Positions 24,010 to 36,496 of a stretch of 64,000 nt of DNA are shown piece by piece. Both the position numbers and the translations under genes were made by a program. The stretch is from contig QANU01098865.1 of the NCBI GenBank assembly GCA_003254905.1, positions 14,910 through 78,909 of the forward strand, in the 5' to 3' direction. Each line of letters begins with the position of its first letter. Position 1 is the stretch's first letter. This stretch comes from Nissolia schottii (lineage: Eukaryota; Streptophyta; Magnoliopsida; Fabales; Fabaceae). A model generated the notes under the pieces. It searched no databases, was not told the origin of the DNA, and was given only the letters and a program-made list of their open reading frames with translations.

Positions 24010-27000
24010 TCATCTCTTTTGGAAATTAAATGCCTTGATTGAAAAGGCAAAGGTGAATCCAAAGATCAATGTGAAGCCAACAACCACAGTGGCAGCTACG
24101 CCTAAGAAATCATCTCTATACCCCAAATAACTCTTTACAAACTCTCCCACAATCTCCCCAGTCTCTAACCGTTCAGTTATATCACCAAACTGTGAAGTTA
24201 CCAATCCATAAAGGGTCCATGAGACAGGACAAATCCAGAAGTACCATCTCCACCATACTGGCATCCTCTGAAAAAATACACAAAATTTTAGCCTTTGCGA
24301 GTCACTTACTATCTACATTGTCTAATATTCAAACAATTCCATTATTAGTACAAGAGAAAGAAATTTAGACAAACCAGTTTGATGCGTGGTGATCACGGCT
24401 TAAAGAAGTGTTTATTTCAAGTATGTAAATGTCATATCCTTAGTTAATATTGCGTTCAACATTTACATAATTGATATTCACACGTACATATTTGAAATAC
24501 GATAACCACATACAAATTTTGGTGTATATAACATTTCTCATATTGAAATGAAGCATAAGGGGCTGTGGAACTTACAGTTCTGGGAATGAGAAATCCTGAG
24601 AAAAGGTTCCATATCAAGTAGAACCCAAAGGAAACTATGGTTGCAGTGTTGTGATCAGGGGTAGCACCCACAGCCATCATCCCATATAAGGTGAAGTATA
24701 AAAAGGTGAAGAACATGAAGAAGATATACCAAAAGAACTTGGTGGCCGTCCATTCAAACCCAATCATGGCATACACTATAACCCCATATACCAGGGTCTG
24801 TACCAATATGTATGGGATCTCAATAGCAACCTGCAAAGAATTTCAAATGTGGTGAATTTATTAACATTTCTACAGAACTATATAGTTTCCATTTTCACTC
24901 AACTTCATGATTAGTGGATGAACACCTCATGTCTTTTTCTCACCCCACAAAGTTTGTATTTCCACTCTATCATCCTATAATCTTGACACATCATTCTGGC
25001 ATATCATATTTTGACAGAAATTCTGGCCGTGTAGCATTGTTGTATAATTTTCAATTTTAATTAATAGTTAACGTTCCTTAGGAATTGCATGGGAAACTTC
25101 ACGCATACCTGTCCAAATGCATAAGGCAACGCTGAGTACATTCCAGCAGCTCTCTCTCTATAGAAGACTGTTCTTTCAATGGCAACAACTGGTTGCACAG
25201 ATGTAGCATTTTGTATCCCAATGAAGAGGACTGCAGCATACATGGATCCCATTGCATTGAATATATCTTGTTTTCTTTGCCTGCATTAGAAGAATATATA
25301 AATATAAATAAAGGTGATGAAAAACATGATGAACCAAGAAACTATGCAAATGAAGAGACAAAGGAAATTGGTTGTATTTTGGTACCTTTTGGAGCCAATA
25401 TCCCAAAATATTGTCCCAAACAACAAGGCTATGAATGTTGTGAATAAAAATCTCACTGCACTGTATGGGGGGTTTCTCCAATAAGATAGGTTTTGCTTCC
25501 AAAGGCAAGCCATGCATTGAGTTAAGAAAGACTGTGAGTGCTTTGTAGGGAAGTATAAGTCTTTAGAACCTGCTGGAGGTGCACTAAGTTCCCTGATCAA
25601 GGCCTTGTTTCTCCTGAATGTAATTGTGCAAATATTGGTTAACCATAGAACAGCATATTAACAATAACAAAGTTTTTCGTCATGGATATCTGATGATATT
25701 ATATGGAAATCACTTTGAGTTTCAAAGTTTTTTCTACCTATATAGGTCAGAATTCTTGTATACTGCAGCAAAGTTAACTCCAAGAGCTGCTTCTTGTGCT
25801 TCTGAAGTAACCTCCAGCATCCAAGTGGCAGGATTATAACCATTCTTAATTTTCGACACTCCATTAATTCCCTACAGCCAAGCATAGGTTACTTTGATGA
25901 GTAAACTGATTGATAAAACAGAAGTATTTAGTACCGATTACAAATTAGTGTCAGTGCTGACCTCAAAGTAATTGATCAGATGAGAACAATGCTGGCCTAA
26001 TGGCCCGATATAGATTTCTTCACCTCCATGCTTCAAGAGAAGTAACTGCAATACAACATAGAGATGTTCAGCCTTGAAACACTCACATTTTCTTGTAAGC
26101 AAGTTTGAAAGAGAAGAAGGGTCTCTCTGACCTCATCAAAAGCATCAAATATGTCAATGCTAGGCTGGTGGATTGTGCAGACCACAGTTCGGCCTGTGTT
26201 CACCGTGTTCCTCACTGTTCTCATGACTATAGCAGCAGCTCTGGCATCAAGGCCAGAGGTAGGTTCATCCATGAATAAAATGGATGGATTGGCAACAAGC
26301 TCAACGGCAATTGTCAACCTCTTGCGCTGCTCCGTGGACAGACCATTCACTCCAGGCAATCCCACAAGCGCATCTCGCAACGAAGTCAGCTCTACCAGCT
26401 CCATGACTTCCTCAATGAACATCTACAATAAAAAAAAAAATTGGAGCTCTAAGCAACTGAATTGACACTGGAATTTCGGAAGAAGATACAATGTCATGTA
26501 TGGTGTGTGCACGCACTTCCTATCAATTCAAGTATTTATGGGACTGGTGATCAAGGGAGCTGAAAAACTGGGGAGATCTAAATCAATGTGTTAAGTGAGA
26601 AGTCACAATAGCCGGAGCATAGCATAACCAAAATCCACAGGGACTTTACCTGTTTGGTGGCAGAATCAACCTCAGGAGGTAACCTTAGCCATGCAGAATA
26701 AACAATAGACTCGTAGACCGTTACATGGGGAGAGTGTATATCAGTCTGCTCGCAGTATCCCGATATGCGAGCAAATGTTTCTTGCTTCTTAGGGTACCCT
26801 GATATGGTGATTTGTCCTTGAATATATCCTGCTGTTTTCCTTCCAGACAAGACATCCATTAGAGTAGTTTTACCAGCTCCACTTACACCCATAAGAGCTG
26901 TCAGAACTCCTGGCCTAAAAGCACCACTAATACCCTTCAACAGTTCAAGTTGATCTTCAGGAATGCCTTGTGCCTTCATTTCCTGCAATCATAAAGGGAA

Positions 27001-30000
27001 ATCAGAATCCATTTCCTGGAAACCGTGGGAAATATACCGGGGAGGGACTAAAAATTACTAGAACTCTTTTATACTAGTTTTATAAGTAGGTAAGCTTCAT
27101 TGCAACATGTTATGTAGGGTGACGAATTGTAATGCTCTATTCTAGAAAAAATTTACTAATTTTCAAGTTAATGACTTGGAGTTGGATCCTTCACTTAAAA
27201 GTGCTTTTCTGAAGAACCATCTTAGTGACATGTACCTGTGGCATGTCCACTGCATATCTGATTTCATCAAAAGTGATAGAAAGGGGTGTGAAGGGAAGAA
27301 CCATCCCCCGCTTCCTGTGGCCATTGGCTGCACTGTTGCTGCCAACTCTTGTGGACAAAGTTCTGGAGGACACGCTTCGTCCACTCTCATTCCCTTTATC
27401 TGCATTGGATTTATACCAATCATGTTACACAGCATGAACATGTGGAAGTTAAAACGAAGCATAAGTCAGTGAACTTATAAGTAAACACCAGAAATCGCGT
27501 TGCTTCTCGACGATAGTTCAATGATGTGATCGTTTCTAACAGAATTTCTCTCAGCTAAAGCTTCTTCTGATATCAATGCTTGGGGTTTACCAAATGCTGC
27601 AAAAAATTGGCTCAGTTGTTAGAGCACACTACATATTGTTAAAGCTCTTCAGTAACATAGTCTAAACACAACACTAGTGAAAGTACTGTTAATTTAAATA
27701 ACAATACTTTTCATAGTTTAGTAATATTCTTTAAATCTTACTAAATTTTGATTGTTGTAGTGTGAAAGGAACATGCATAGGAATAGAATACTTACGATCA
27801 AGGTAATCTAAGGCCAAAGGGAAAAGGAAATTGAATAGTAACATGTATCCAATGGAAGCTCCAACTCCAATCCAATACCAGTATGCTTCTGGAAAAATCC
27901 CACGCGCCTTCAAGACCTGCACTCCTAACGGTTCTGTTGAATTCGGTGGAACCTGCAAAGGAAAAAGGCATTCACATATTGTCAAGAACACTGATTCAAG
28001 ACCTGTTACATTAGTCTTTTTTGTATCTCATGCACATTTCTTCATTGTTACTTACATGTGACCAACTCTTTCCAAGGAACTCATTCACCGCTATAGCATT
28101 CTGTCCATACATCATGGGAGAGACCCAGTAACCCCACAACCACCACTTCCTCACATCAACTGATGCAAAACAATGCAAGCATTTCTGTCAGATTTCGATG
28201 CTAAAACGCCTTTGAAAAAACAAGCAAATATGTGCATATTTACTGAAAATAAATTTCATTAACACTTCACCTCTTGATAGGATGAATCCACCCATGACCA
28301 TAACTGCAAGTAAAGCAAATGATCCAAATGTGTTTGCAACAATGATGTTCCTCCCAACTGCCCCCATAAATCGAAAAAGTCCAGAGGCCATCTGGTTGAG
28401 GCAAACAAGCAAAAAGTACTGCTTGATGAACCTGCCATGAGGAACTATCAGCACAATGCAGACCAAATTATCTGAAGTCTATGCATGTTTTGTTTCCATC
28501 CAAAGATCATTTTCTCACCTCTCAATATTTGGATCAAAGCCTATAACATAGTAAGTCATCACAACCCAAATGCCAACTTCTACTAAGGTGATGGGAATCT
28601 TAAGGATCCATGTAGGCAAAGAGTATGCCCAAGAAGGATAAAAGAGAAGGTCCCTTTGCTTATAGAAAACAGGTAGTTTCGCTATGGTCATCGATAGCTC
28701 GGAGTATCCATTGAACATTATCACAATGAGCACAAAGAACAAAGCCCCCATATAGATTCCACCGTCGGCTTCCGTATCCCGGTGCATCTCAGTTCTCAGG
28801 AACAATGTCATTGCTATGAGGCCAGTTAAAATCAACTGAAAATGAAAGGCACCAAAACATCATCAATGTTGCTGAAATGAACACTAATGACTAATGAAGC
28901 CACCCTTAACAAAGAGGGGAAAACAAGGTTTTTAAGGCTTTGAACAGTGCTTACTTGCCACATCTTGAAAATATAGACAAAAGAGTTCCTTTTCATAAGT
29001 AAGAACTCTCTGGACACACAAGCTTTAAGCAGTTCCTTCTTGCTAACACCATACTTGTTCTTGGTCAAAACAGCAGGGTGGCCCTTGGACTTGTCAAATG
29101 GGGTAGCAAGCTCATCTCCAAGTTTTCTACCAATGTGAAAGGACTGAAATGCATCAGAGAATTCCTTGACTGAGACAAAGGTATAAGGCTCATCTTTGTT
29201 TGCCCAATACTGCTCTTGATCTTTCCTTGATGTTACCTGTTATATACATGAATAGGAAGAGTTTATTTGTTGTGTTGAGTCTATTATCTTTTTATGATGA
29301 AAAGAGCAAAAAGAGGTTATTGTTACTTCTTGTAAGAAGTCTGCTACTCCTTTCCTTTCTGGACATTTGAATCCCATGTATTCAAAGAACTCAAGCACAT
29401 TCTCCCTTGGACCCTGGTATACAATTTGTCCATCTGAGAGGAGAATTATGTCATCAAATAGTTCATAAGTCTCCGGTGCCGGCTGGAGAAGAGAGATCAG
29501 AGCTGTTCCATTCAGAATGTGGATGGATTGTCTTAGAGAGTTAACCATTTGGAATGTGGTGGAACTGTCCAAACCAGTTGATATTTCATCCATGAAAAGT
29601 GCCCTTGCTGGCCCAACTAGCATCTCACCTGTAATTTCATTGGACCACAAAATATGCACAGACAATAAATCAAACACTTGGTAGCACATTTTTGAGTTCT
29701 TACAATAATGAAAAGAAAAAGACTTCATTTCATATTAAAACAGATAATGGAGATTTCTGGTTTACCAGTTGTGACTCTCTTTCTTTGCCCGCCAGAAATA
29801 CCGCGGATCATGTCATCCCCTACCATTGTATCAGCACAGACTTCTAGCCCCAAAATCTGTTAGAAACATTGAACAACTAAGTTTCTTCCTTCTTTTATCA
29901 CAAAATCATCATATAAATTTGATGAATATGGTTTGGTACCTTCATTATATAATCTGTAACTACGTTGGTTTCTTGGCCTTCCAGAGCTGCAGCCTGAAAA

Positions 30001-31421
30001 ATTCAATATGTTGAGCAAAATTCCTAACAAATTCATCATGGACTAAAATTTGAAGAACATTGGAGAGGTCTATTAAATTTTAACATTTGATATCTTAGCG
30101 AACCTTCATGTAAATATCAAGATCAGGATCTGGCTTAATGTTTTCTGCCTTCTCTCTTCTTGATAACTCTGCCAGCATATCTGCAAAGTTAACTCAAATT
30201 AAAGCCATTCCAATCAAATTTCAAGGGACATAATCATTCAAAGTTTAGACCGCAACGCCGTTTTTCTGAAGGCCTAATTAAACTTACCATAACGGCTTCC
30301 GATCCCTTGACACCTTGCTGAAAAGGCCAATGTTTCTCTGACTGTCATTTCCCCTATGTGGAGATCGGTTTGACCTATGTAAGCCGACATTCTCTGAGGC
30401 ACAAAATCCTCCATGCCATGACCGTTATAGGAAACTCGCCCGGAAAACTGCAATTTATAATTCAGCGAAAGAGAAGCACGAAAGGGATTCGCCATACTAA
30501 GCATTCATTAGTTTACTTTCTGAAAAATAGTGTCCTTACTTTAAGATCTTTGCCTAGTCTTCCGGCCAGCGCCAACAACAATGTGGTCTTACCGGAGCTT
30601 GGAGGGCCTAGTAGCAGTGTCATTCTGCATACGACCAAAAGAAAGTGCTGAGAAATAGATAGATAGATAGATAGTTTCACATAAGAAATCTCAAATTCCA
30701 CTGAGGAATATAGCTTTCTCTACTAACCTTCTAGGCTTGATGATTCCACTAACATGATGAAGAACCATGAATGGCTTCTTTCGACTCGGAAGAAGGTGAA
30801 GAGAATTGAGGAACCCCTTCAGAAAGAGATGACCAGTCAGTTGGAGCAACATTGCATCCAAATCTATATCGACCAAAAAGGCCTTACCTCTGACAAATTG
30901 ACGCAGAAGTTGAAGATTGTTGGCAGTGCCCTGCTTCCTACATGGGCTTCAGCTTCAACAGCCAGGTGCTCGAACCGGACTTCAATCGTGGGAATATCAA
31001 GTCCAACTCTGCAGTTTGGTTTGAAAGCCTGAATCACGAGAAAGCAAAATCTCTCTCACAGGAAATGCGATTATTGAAAAGCATGAAATGTATGTTACCG
31101 ATCGATGCGCTCCCTCAGCTTGAGCAGGAAGTGCTCATTGTCTTCCTCCGCAATCTTCACAAGCCTCTCCACCAGGTTCTTCCTCTGCAATGGACCGAGT
31201 TTGTTGATGTCAATCTCCACAGGCTGGCCCTGCGCTTCGGTCAGTATCCCCCTCGTCAGGCGAAGATACGTGGGCAGCTTCTCGATGGCGGCCCACTTGA
31301 GCTCCTCCTCGTCGTCATCCCTCCTCGAGGACCCGGAGAAGACATCCGCCGCGCCCCCGCCCCTCCACATGCTCGAGCTTCCTATTCGGGCGCTCCCCAC
31401 TCTCACTTCCTCACCTTCCAT
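24010..31421 (-). CDS. Full-size ABCG (PDR-type) transporter
   Basis: 24 exons on the minus strand: 31099-31421, 30888-31008, 30728-30816, 30540-30624, 30288-30447, 30104-30180, 29940-29993, 29766-29856, 29327-29628, 28955-29236, 28519-28835, 28271-28431, 28056-28159, 27796-27952, 27489-27596, 27236-27399, 26650-26982, 26132-26422, 25962-26045, 25738-25871, 25386-25613, 25109-25280, 24576-24830, 24010-24267. They total 4350 nt, giving 1449 aa with every junction in phase, the usual PDR length. NBD1 has GPPSSGKT (184-191), SGGQ (324-327) and ALFMDE (343-348). NBD2 has GVSGAGKTT (897-905), the variant signature [10 protein letters not shown] (1002-1011) and [12 protein letters not shown] (1024-1035). 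Each NBD is followed by a multi-helix membrane domain. The N-terminus and motifs resemble the NtPDR1/AtABCG40 clade, plasma-membrane exporters of terpenoids, hormones or defence compounds. Substrate cannot be read from sequence. Confidence 0.96.
30655..30674. repeat. (ATAG)n microsatellite in PDR intron
   Basis: About five ATAG units lie within the intron between PDR exons 3 and 4. It is a short, simple repeat and is likely polymorphic. Confidence 0.85.
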
Positions 31422-31500
31422 TCTCTGCTTCTGTATGTTGGACTTGTCATGCAATGTTACGTTGGCTGGCTACTTTATAATGCGATCGAGTGGAACCTAC
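31422..31500 (-). promoter_or_regulatory. PDR core promoter, TATA box at 31474-31479
   Basis: On the minus strand, ATTATAAAGTA places TATAAA about 53-58 bp upstream of the ATG at 31421, implying a leader of only about 25 nt. An ATG at 31450 is out of frame and would lie at or before the transcription start. The TTG at 31454 that extends the frame upstream is not a plausible start. Confidence 0.6.
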
Positions 31501-32129
31501 TACTACTGTGCATTTTCTTAATTATTCATTGTGCATTACTATCGTCGTTATTCTTCTTTTTTTAACGTTAACTAATGAAGCTACTACATTCGCGGCAATA
31601 ATAATACATGGAGTGAAATCGTGTCATTTTTCCGTGATGTGTTTGTGTCCCAAGCTGCCATGGGAATGGAGGGTATTTGTTATTTTTTCTTTATTTTAAT
31701 ATAAAACCACACTGTCATTATTAAAATAAAAGAATCTGAGAACACACTGTCATTTTATCTTTTAATATAAAAATGCCGAGTAAATCCATTAGAAAACTTT
31801 GCTTAATTAGATTCAGGATGATCAGTTTTGAAGTTTGATCCTTTTACCTTAGAAGGATATAACAACTCAAAAATTCCACCTGTCGTCTCTCGTAAATAGA
31901 ACTCCCAAGGCAACTAGTTGCCGACTTCACATATTTTACTCCTAAATCTGAATTAAATCAAGTGTTTTGCTGCTTAAGCAAAATTAATACGAGATTCTGT
32001 ACAAGTGAAGGAAGAATGACTTCCTCCCCCGCTTCATTATGGAAAACGAATATTGCATTCAAGATTCCTTTTCATGCATGTTAATTTATATGCAAGATTT
32101 TGTACATTGGTCTGTTAATGCATGGCCAT

Positions 32130-33730
32130 AGAAGTCGTCAAAGTCAACCTTGTTTTATGTGACATCTCATTTATTCACATGACATTAAAAATTGTTTAAA
32201 TAAGTCTTTAGCCCTTTATAAATCTCACAAGTTTTCGTTTTAACCCCTAGTAAATCATAAAATTTAATTTTAGCTCCCAATAAAAATAATTGGTTTCAAT
32301 CTCTAATAAATTTTAATTTTTTGCTTTTCATCTTTGTCACTAGCTTAGTCAATTAAGCCTAAAAATATTAATTACCCTCTTCTCTCCTCTCTCCCCTTAT
32401 CTCTCAACACTCCCTTCTCTGCCCCATGACCACCACTCACCCACCACTGCGGTGCCATCCTTCGATCACCACTCCACCAACTACAACTCTCTGCCAAAAA
32501 CTATGTTGTCAAGGCAAAAACCACAAACGACACGTCCTCTTTAATGACATCTCTGGCGAGCCAAGGCAAGGCGAGGGGACGACGAGATTTATAGTGGCAC
32601 CTCCATCACTTTCCCACTACCACAAGCCACTTTTTTTCATCCCTCACGAAACTACCGCCAATCCTGAGAATTATGAGGAACCACCACATCGTTACTACAA
32701 TTGGGACCTCGACATCAACACATGAGTCATCTCCTTAATAGTAAGTCATGCAGTCTCATCCTTAGCATCACTCAAACCATTGCTCAGCAGACCGTGCCGC
32801 AATAGCACAACAAGCGGTGGTTTTTTGGCGACAATGGCAACGAGAACATGGTGACAATGATTTTATCATTCACTTTGATTCCAAGTTTTGTTTTGACTTG
32901 TGTTGAGTTATTATTTTGGTTATTATTTTGTGCTTTTGTCTCGAAATTTGAAGGTTTTAGTTATGAGGTTTGAGGATGGTTGGAAGGGATGGAGGTGGAG
33001 ATTTAGTGTTGAGAGTTACAGGTGGGTGTGAGTGAGGGTGGGGGTGGTGTGTTGGTGGTGGGGGCAATGAAGGGAAAAGGGGAGAGGAGAGAGCGACGGT
33101 GTAGTGATGTTGGGTGTTGACTCTGGTGGTAGTGGTGACAACTGGTGGGGGTGGAAAAAATGAGAAAGATGAAGATGAAACATGGTAAAATAGATCTTTT
33201 GGTTAGTGAAATGGGTTGGGTTAGTATTCAGGCGAGCATGAGTTAGGTTTATAGATTTTTTGGTGGTTAACCAAAACGTTTGGGTTATGTGGCAAGTAAG
33301 TTACACGACACTAACCACATGGACTCCAGATTCCTATGTGGAGAGGGTAATATGTCCAAGTTAATTGGTATGTTAGTAGTTAGCGGACCAAGTTAATAGT
33401 AGGACAAAAAAAGAAACAAAAAATCATTAGGGGCTAAAAAAAAATTTGTAATTTATTAAGGATTTAAACCAAAATTTATGATTTATTAGGGACTAAAACT
33501 TATTCAAGTGATTTCTTATGTCACGTGAATAAGTAGGGTGCATGTAAGCAAAATTAACTTTGACTTTTATCTGTCATGTCAACACTTATGGATCAAGCTA
33601 ACGGTAGAGACGAAAAACAAAATAGTAAATTTATTAAGGACTAAAAAAATATTTATTAAAACTAAAACAAAAATTTACGATTAATTAGAGATTAAAAACT
33701 TATTTAAGCCAAAATAGTTTATGATAGTTG
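32130..33730. mobile_element. TIR element upstream of the PDR gene (MULE-like, non-autonomous)
   Basis: About 250 bp at 32130-32390 recurs in inverted, diverged form at about 33380-33575. The arms share AAAGTCAA near the outer edge, TATTCAC(A/G)TGACAT, and runs such as CTAATAAATCATAAA. A further degenerate copy lies at 33595-33730. The centre (32400-33100) is less AT-rich, with proline- and threonine-rich frames without homology, as in elements that carry captured DNA. Exact termini and target duplication are not resolved. Confidence 0.55.
32136..32147 (-). promoter_or_regulatory. Paired W-box cores upstream of the PDR gene
   Basis: On the minus strand, TTGACT and TTGACG lie back to back (GGTTGACTTTGACGAC), about 720 bp upstream of the PDR ATG. 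TTGAC is the core bound by WRKY factors, which are known to act on PDR-type genes. The pair sits in the inverted end of the 32130-33730 element. Function is inferred from position and core words only. Confidence 0.4.
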
Positions 33731-33800
33731 AATTAACAAAATTTTTCCGTCAACTTTAAGTTAAGGCTTAATACATTAATAATATTTTATTTAGAGGTGT

Positions 33801-33955
33801 GTTATATACTTATTTTATTTTAGACACTGTATCGAATTACTGATTATCTGTCATTGAATGAAATTTTAATGGGATTTACATCCCATTAAATTTCATCTAA
33901 CGATAAATAATGCGTCAATTGACATAGTGTCTCACTCAAAATGAGTACAAATAAC
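33801..33955. mobile_element. Hairpin MITE
   Basis: Near-perfect fold-back around 33877. The left arm ends ATGAAATTTTAATGGGA; the right arm begins with its complement TCCCATTAAATTTCAT. Outer parts pair through AGACACTGT and ACATAGTGTCT. About 155 bp and non-coding. Confidence 0.68.
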
Positions 33956-34630
33956 AAGGTACCATAAAGAGATTTCATATTTTTCTAATAAACATGTATA
34001 TATCATGGATTTTTTTACGTCGATCAATGAAGATTTCGTTAAATTTTGACTTTCATCTAATTAAATCCTAGCCAAGCAGTATCAAAACCTCTGAGTTAGC
34101 AAAACCAGATTTATAAATTAAGTTTATGCCCTAGCCCATATGTTACCTAGAGAAGATTATAAAATGGACCGCCAACATAATGTTATATCTTTGAAAATGA
34201 ATTGCTGAACAGCAGCATCGATCTGCATCATTTCTTGCCTCACAAAACATGAATATGTTTGACTTCACATTACTATATCGTTATTATTGCAGAAACAAAG
34301 CACACGTACTTAACCAAATATAATGAAGCAAACAACCAAATAATAGAAGATGAATCCTGCAGCAGAGCAGAGCATAAATAAGCGGTAGCGAATCTGCGTA
34401 ATTTCTTATACAATTTGCTTTTATTTATCTTACAATAAAACCTACGAATTCGAATGAATATGGTATACTTAAAAAAAAAAAATTATGTTATTTGTACTTG
34501 ATTTTAATTTATATGAAATATGGTTTTGATTTATATTTTATTTTTGAATTTTAGTGGGTTATTATCCACACTCATCAATAATGGATGATGTATAAATCGA
34601 CACACTATTTTATACAATTCCTCTTTCAAA

Positions 34631-34850
34631 AATGCTACACGTACGCCTAATTTCATACACCCATACATACACCATTAATAATGTACAAACTTTATTCTCA
34701 CTACTGCACAAACATTACAAACTTGTAAATGATATTCTCAACTATACTTAATTAAGTGCACAAACATTACATGAGTTAAAATACAAACTTTATGTATATA
34801 AGTACGAGGTGTATGTATGGTGTATGATTTTTTGTGTACGTGTAGCATAA
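34631..34850. mobile_element. MITE with about 45-bp inverted ends
   Basis: The left end is ATGCTACACGTACGCC; the reverse complement of the right end is ATGCTACACGTACACA. Both then carry CATACACC and CATACATACACC words. Flanks show TTCCTCTTTCAAA before and TTCCTCTTTTAAA just after, a possible 9-13 bp target duplication with one mismatch, which would fit a Mutator-type element. Confidence 0.62.
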
Positions 34851-36279
34851 CTCTTCCTCTTTTAAAGTTTAGAGATCATAGAAATGAATATACTTCTCTT
34901 AGCAAAATCTTTTTTATATACATTGTGCTAGGCTTTGTTAGTTGTGACACTAATATTATACCTGAAAGAGAATTGGTACTGATGCAATTAATGTTGTAGG
35001 ATTTATGGATTCAAATAATAAGAAGGAGGCCATGGATGTGTGACCCGAAAACCCGACAGATGAGGTGTGTGGATCTAGGAGGAAGAAAGAGATGATCCAT
35101 GCCATGTGTACCAAAATCCCCATGGATCCGGAGAGGAGATTTGCCGGTCCATAGGTCAACCAATATAATATATTCATTACTATGTGATATTAATTGTTGT
35201 TACACCTATACTAATTATATGTTCACACTGTTATCATGTATTCAAATGCATGTGCCCCCAACCCTTTGCTTGACCCAAAATAATGTTTGTGTGTCTCGCA
35301 CTACCTCCACGATTTTTAGTCCTATTTCAAAACCAACACAAGCACGTGTTACAATGGTATATAGGATTAATACCTTAATGTTAAAATGAAGATGTTTCTA
35401 ATTTCTTTTAAAGAATAAAGACTTGTATGTTTAAATTTGATGTAAGAGGGAGTAAACTTTTTTAAGTTTAATTTTAATATATTGGTAGTGTATACAGTAA
35501 TGCATTGTAACTTTTGTTAATTATACTTATAGTAGAATGATGCAATACTTTAAATAAATAGTGTGTGTCTCTTCAAGAACTCATTCACACAATATTTTTT
35601 GATATACTATGTAGCCAAATTTCATTCTAGAACTTAGATGAGCAACAAAGACTGTGGAAGAGACTTCTAATGCACGCCATCAAAGTGCGAGGAAGAAGGT
35701 GAAGAGTTATCATAGAAGGAGATGAAGAGGCAAGGTTGGAATTATGTGTCTTGTTTAAGTATTAACAATCTAAGGTTGCAAAATCTATACGTTAGACCCA
35801 ACGGTAAATGACCCAAAAATAGTCCTTAACATGTTTAAAGGAATTTGGGGTCAACAAATCTCTAAGCAAAAACAAAAGGTCCAATAAACTTACACACGGG
35901 CGAAATAGGGTGTTGCGCGTTTCATGGCTAGACTAAAATTCACACTCTTACCTTAATAATACCAAAAAGTTTTTTTTTTCTTTTTTCTACTTATAAACCA
36001 AGTTCATATATAATTAAAACACCTTGAAAGTCTACGCATAGCAATGTGAAACTTTAGCCTCAATTAAAACACACAAGACTAAATTTAAACAATAATGTTT
36101 TTTTTTTCACACCAAAATACCTAGATATCCTAAAACACTATGAAAATGGTGATATTTAGTGAAAATCACAAAATATAATAAAAAAAATTCAATCATTTCT
36201 AACTTTTTCTCTCCATCAAATCACACACTCTCTTGCATTCAATCTCTTTACTTAATTTGTCTTTAAAACACGTGGGTCA
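34851..36279. other. Intergenic DNA
   Basis: No gene supported. A slightly GC-richer stretch at about 34990-35180 gives short frames on both strands (73 codons on minus, 34956-35177) without recognisable homology. It may be a captured or relic coding fragment. Confidence 0.4.
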
Positions 36280-36488
36280 TAATAGAAATAGGTATCAATG
36301 TAATAGAAATATGTATCAACGTAATGAAATAATTATCAACATATTATAAATGTATCAACGTTATAAAAAGAGAATGTTAATATATCTTTATAATATGTTA
36401 ATACCTATTTCACTATATTTATACATATCTCTATTATGTTGATACTTGGAGAGAGAATATGTTGATACATATCTTCATTATATTGATA
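36280..36488. repeat. Degenerate GTTGATAC minisatellite
   Basis: Repeats of GTTGATAC / GTATCAAC separated by about 15-20 AT-rich bases. The same repeat continues at 37872-37906, 39655-39750 and 39870-39950. The hAT element and the solo LTR are therefore inserted into one original minisatellite tract. Confidence 0.7.
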
Positions 36489-36496
36489 CCTATATC

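Noticed and set aside
31421..31454. PDR start at 31454
   Set aside because: That start is a TTG. The ATG at 31421 fits the family N-terminus and the TATA box spacing.
30942..31565. 207-codon plus-strand ORF over PDR exons 1-2
   Set aside because: Antisense shadow of the real coding exons and of intron sequence.
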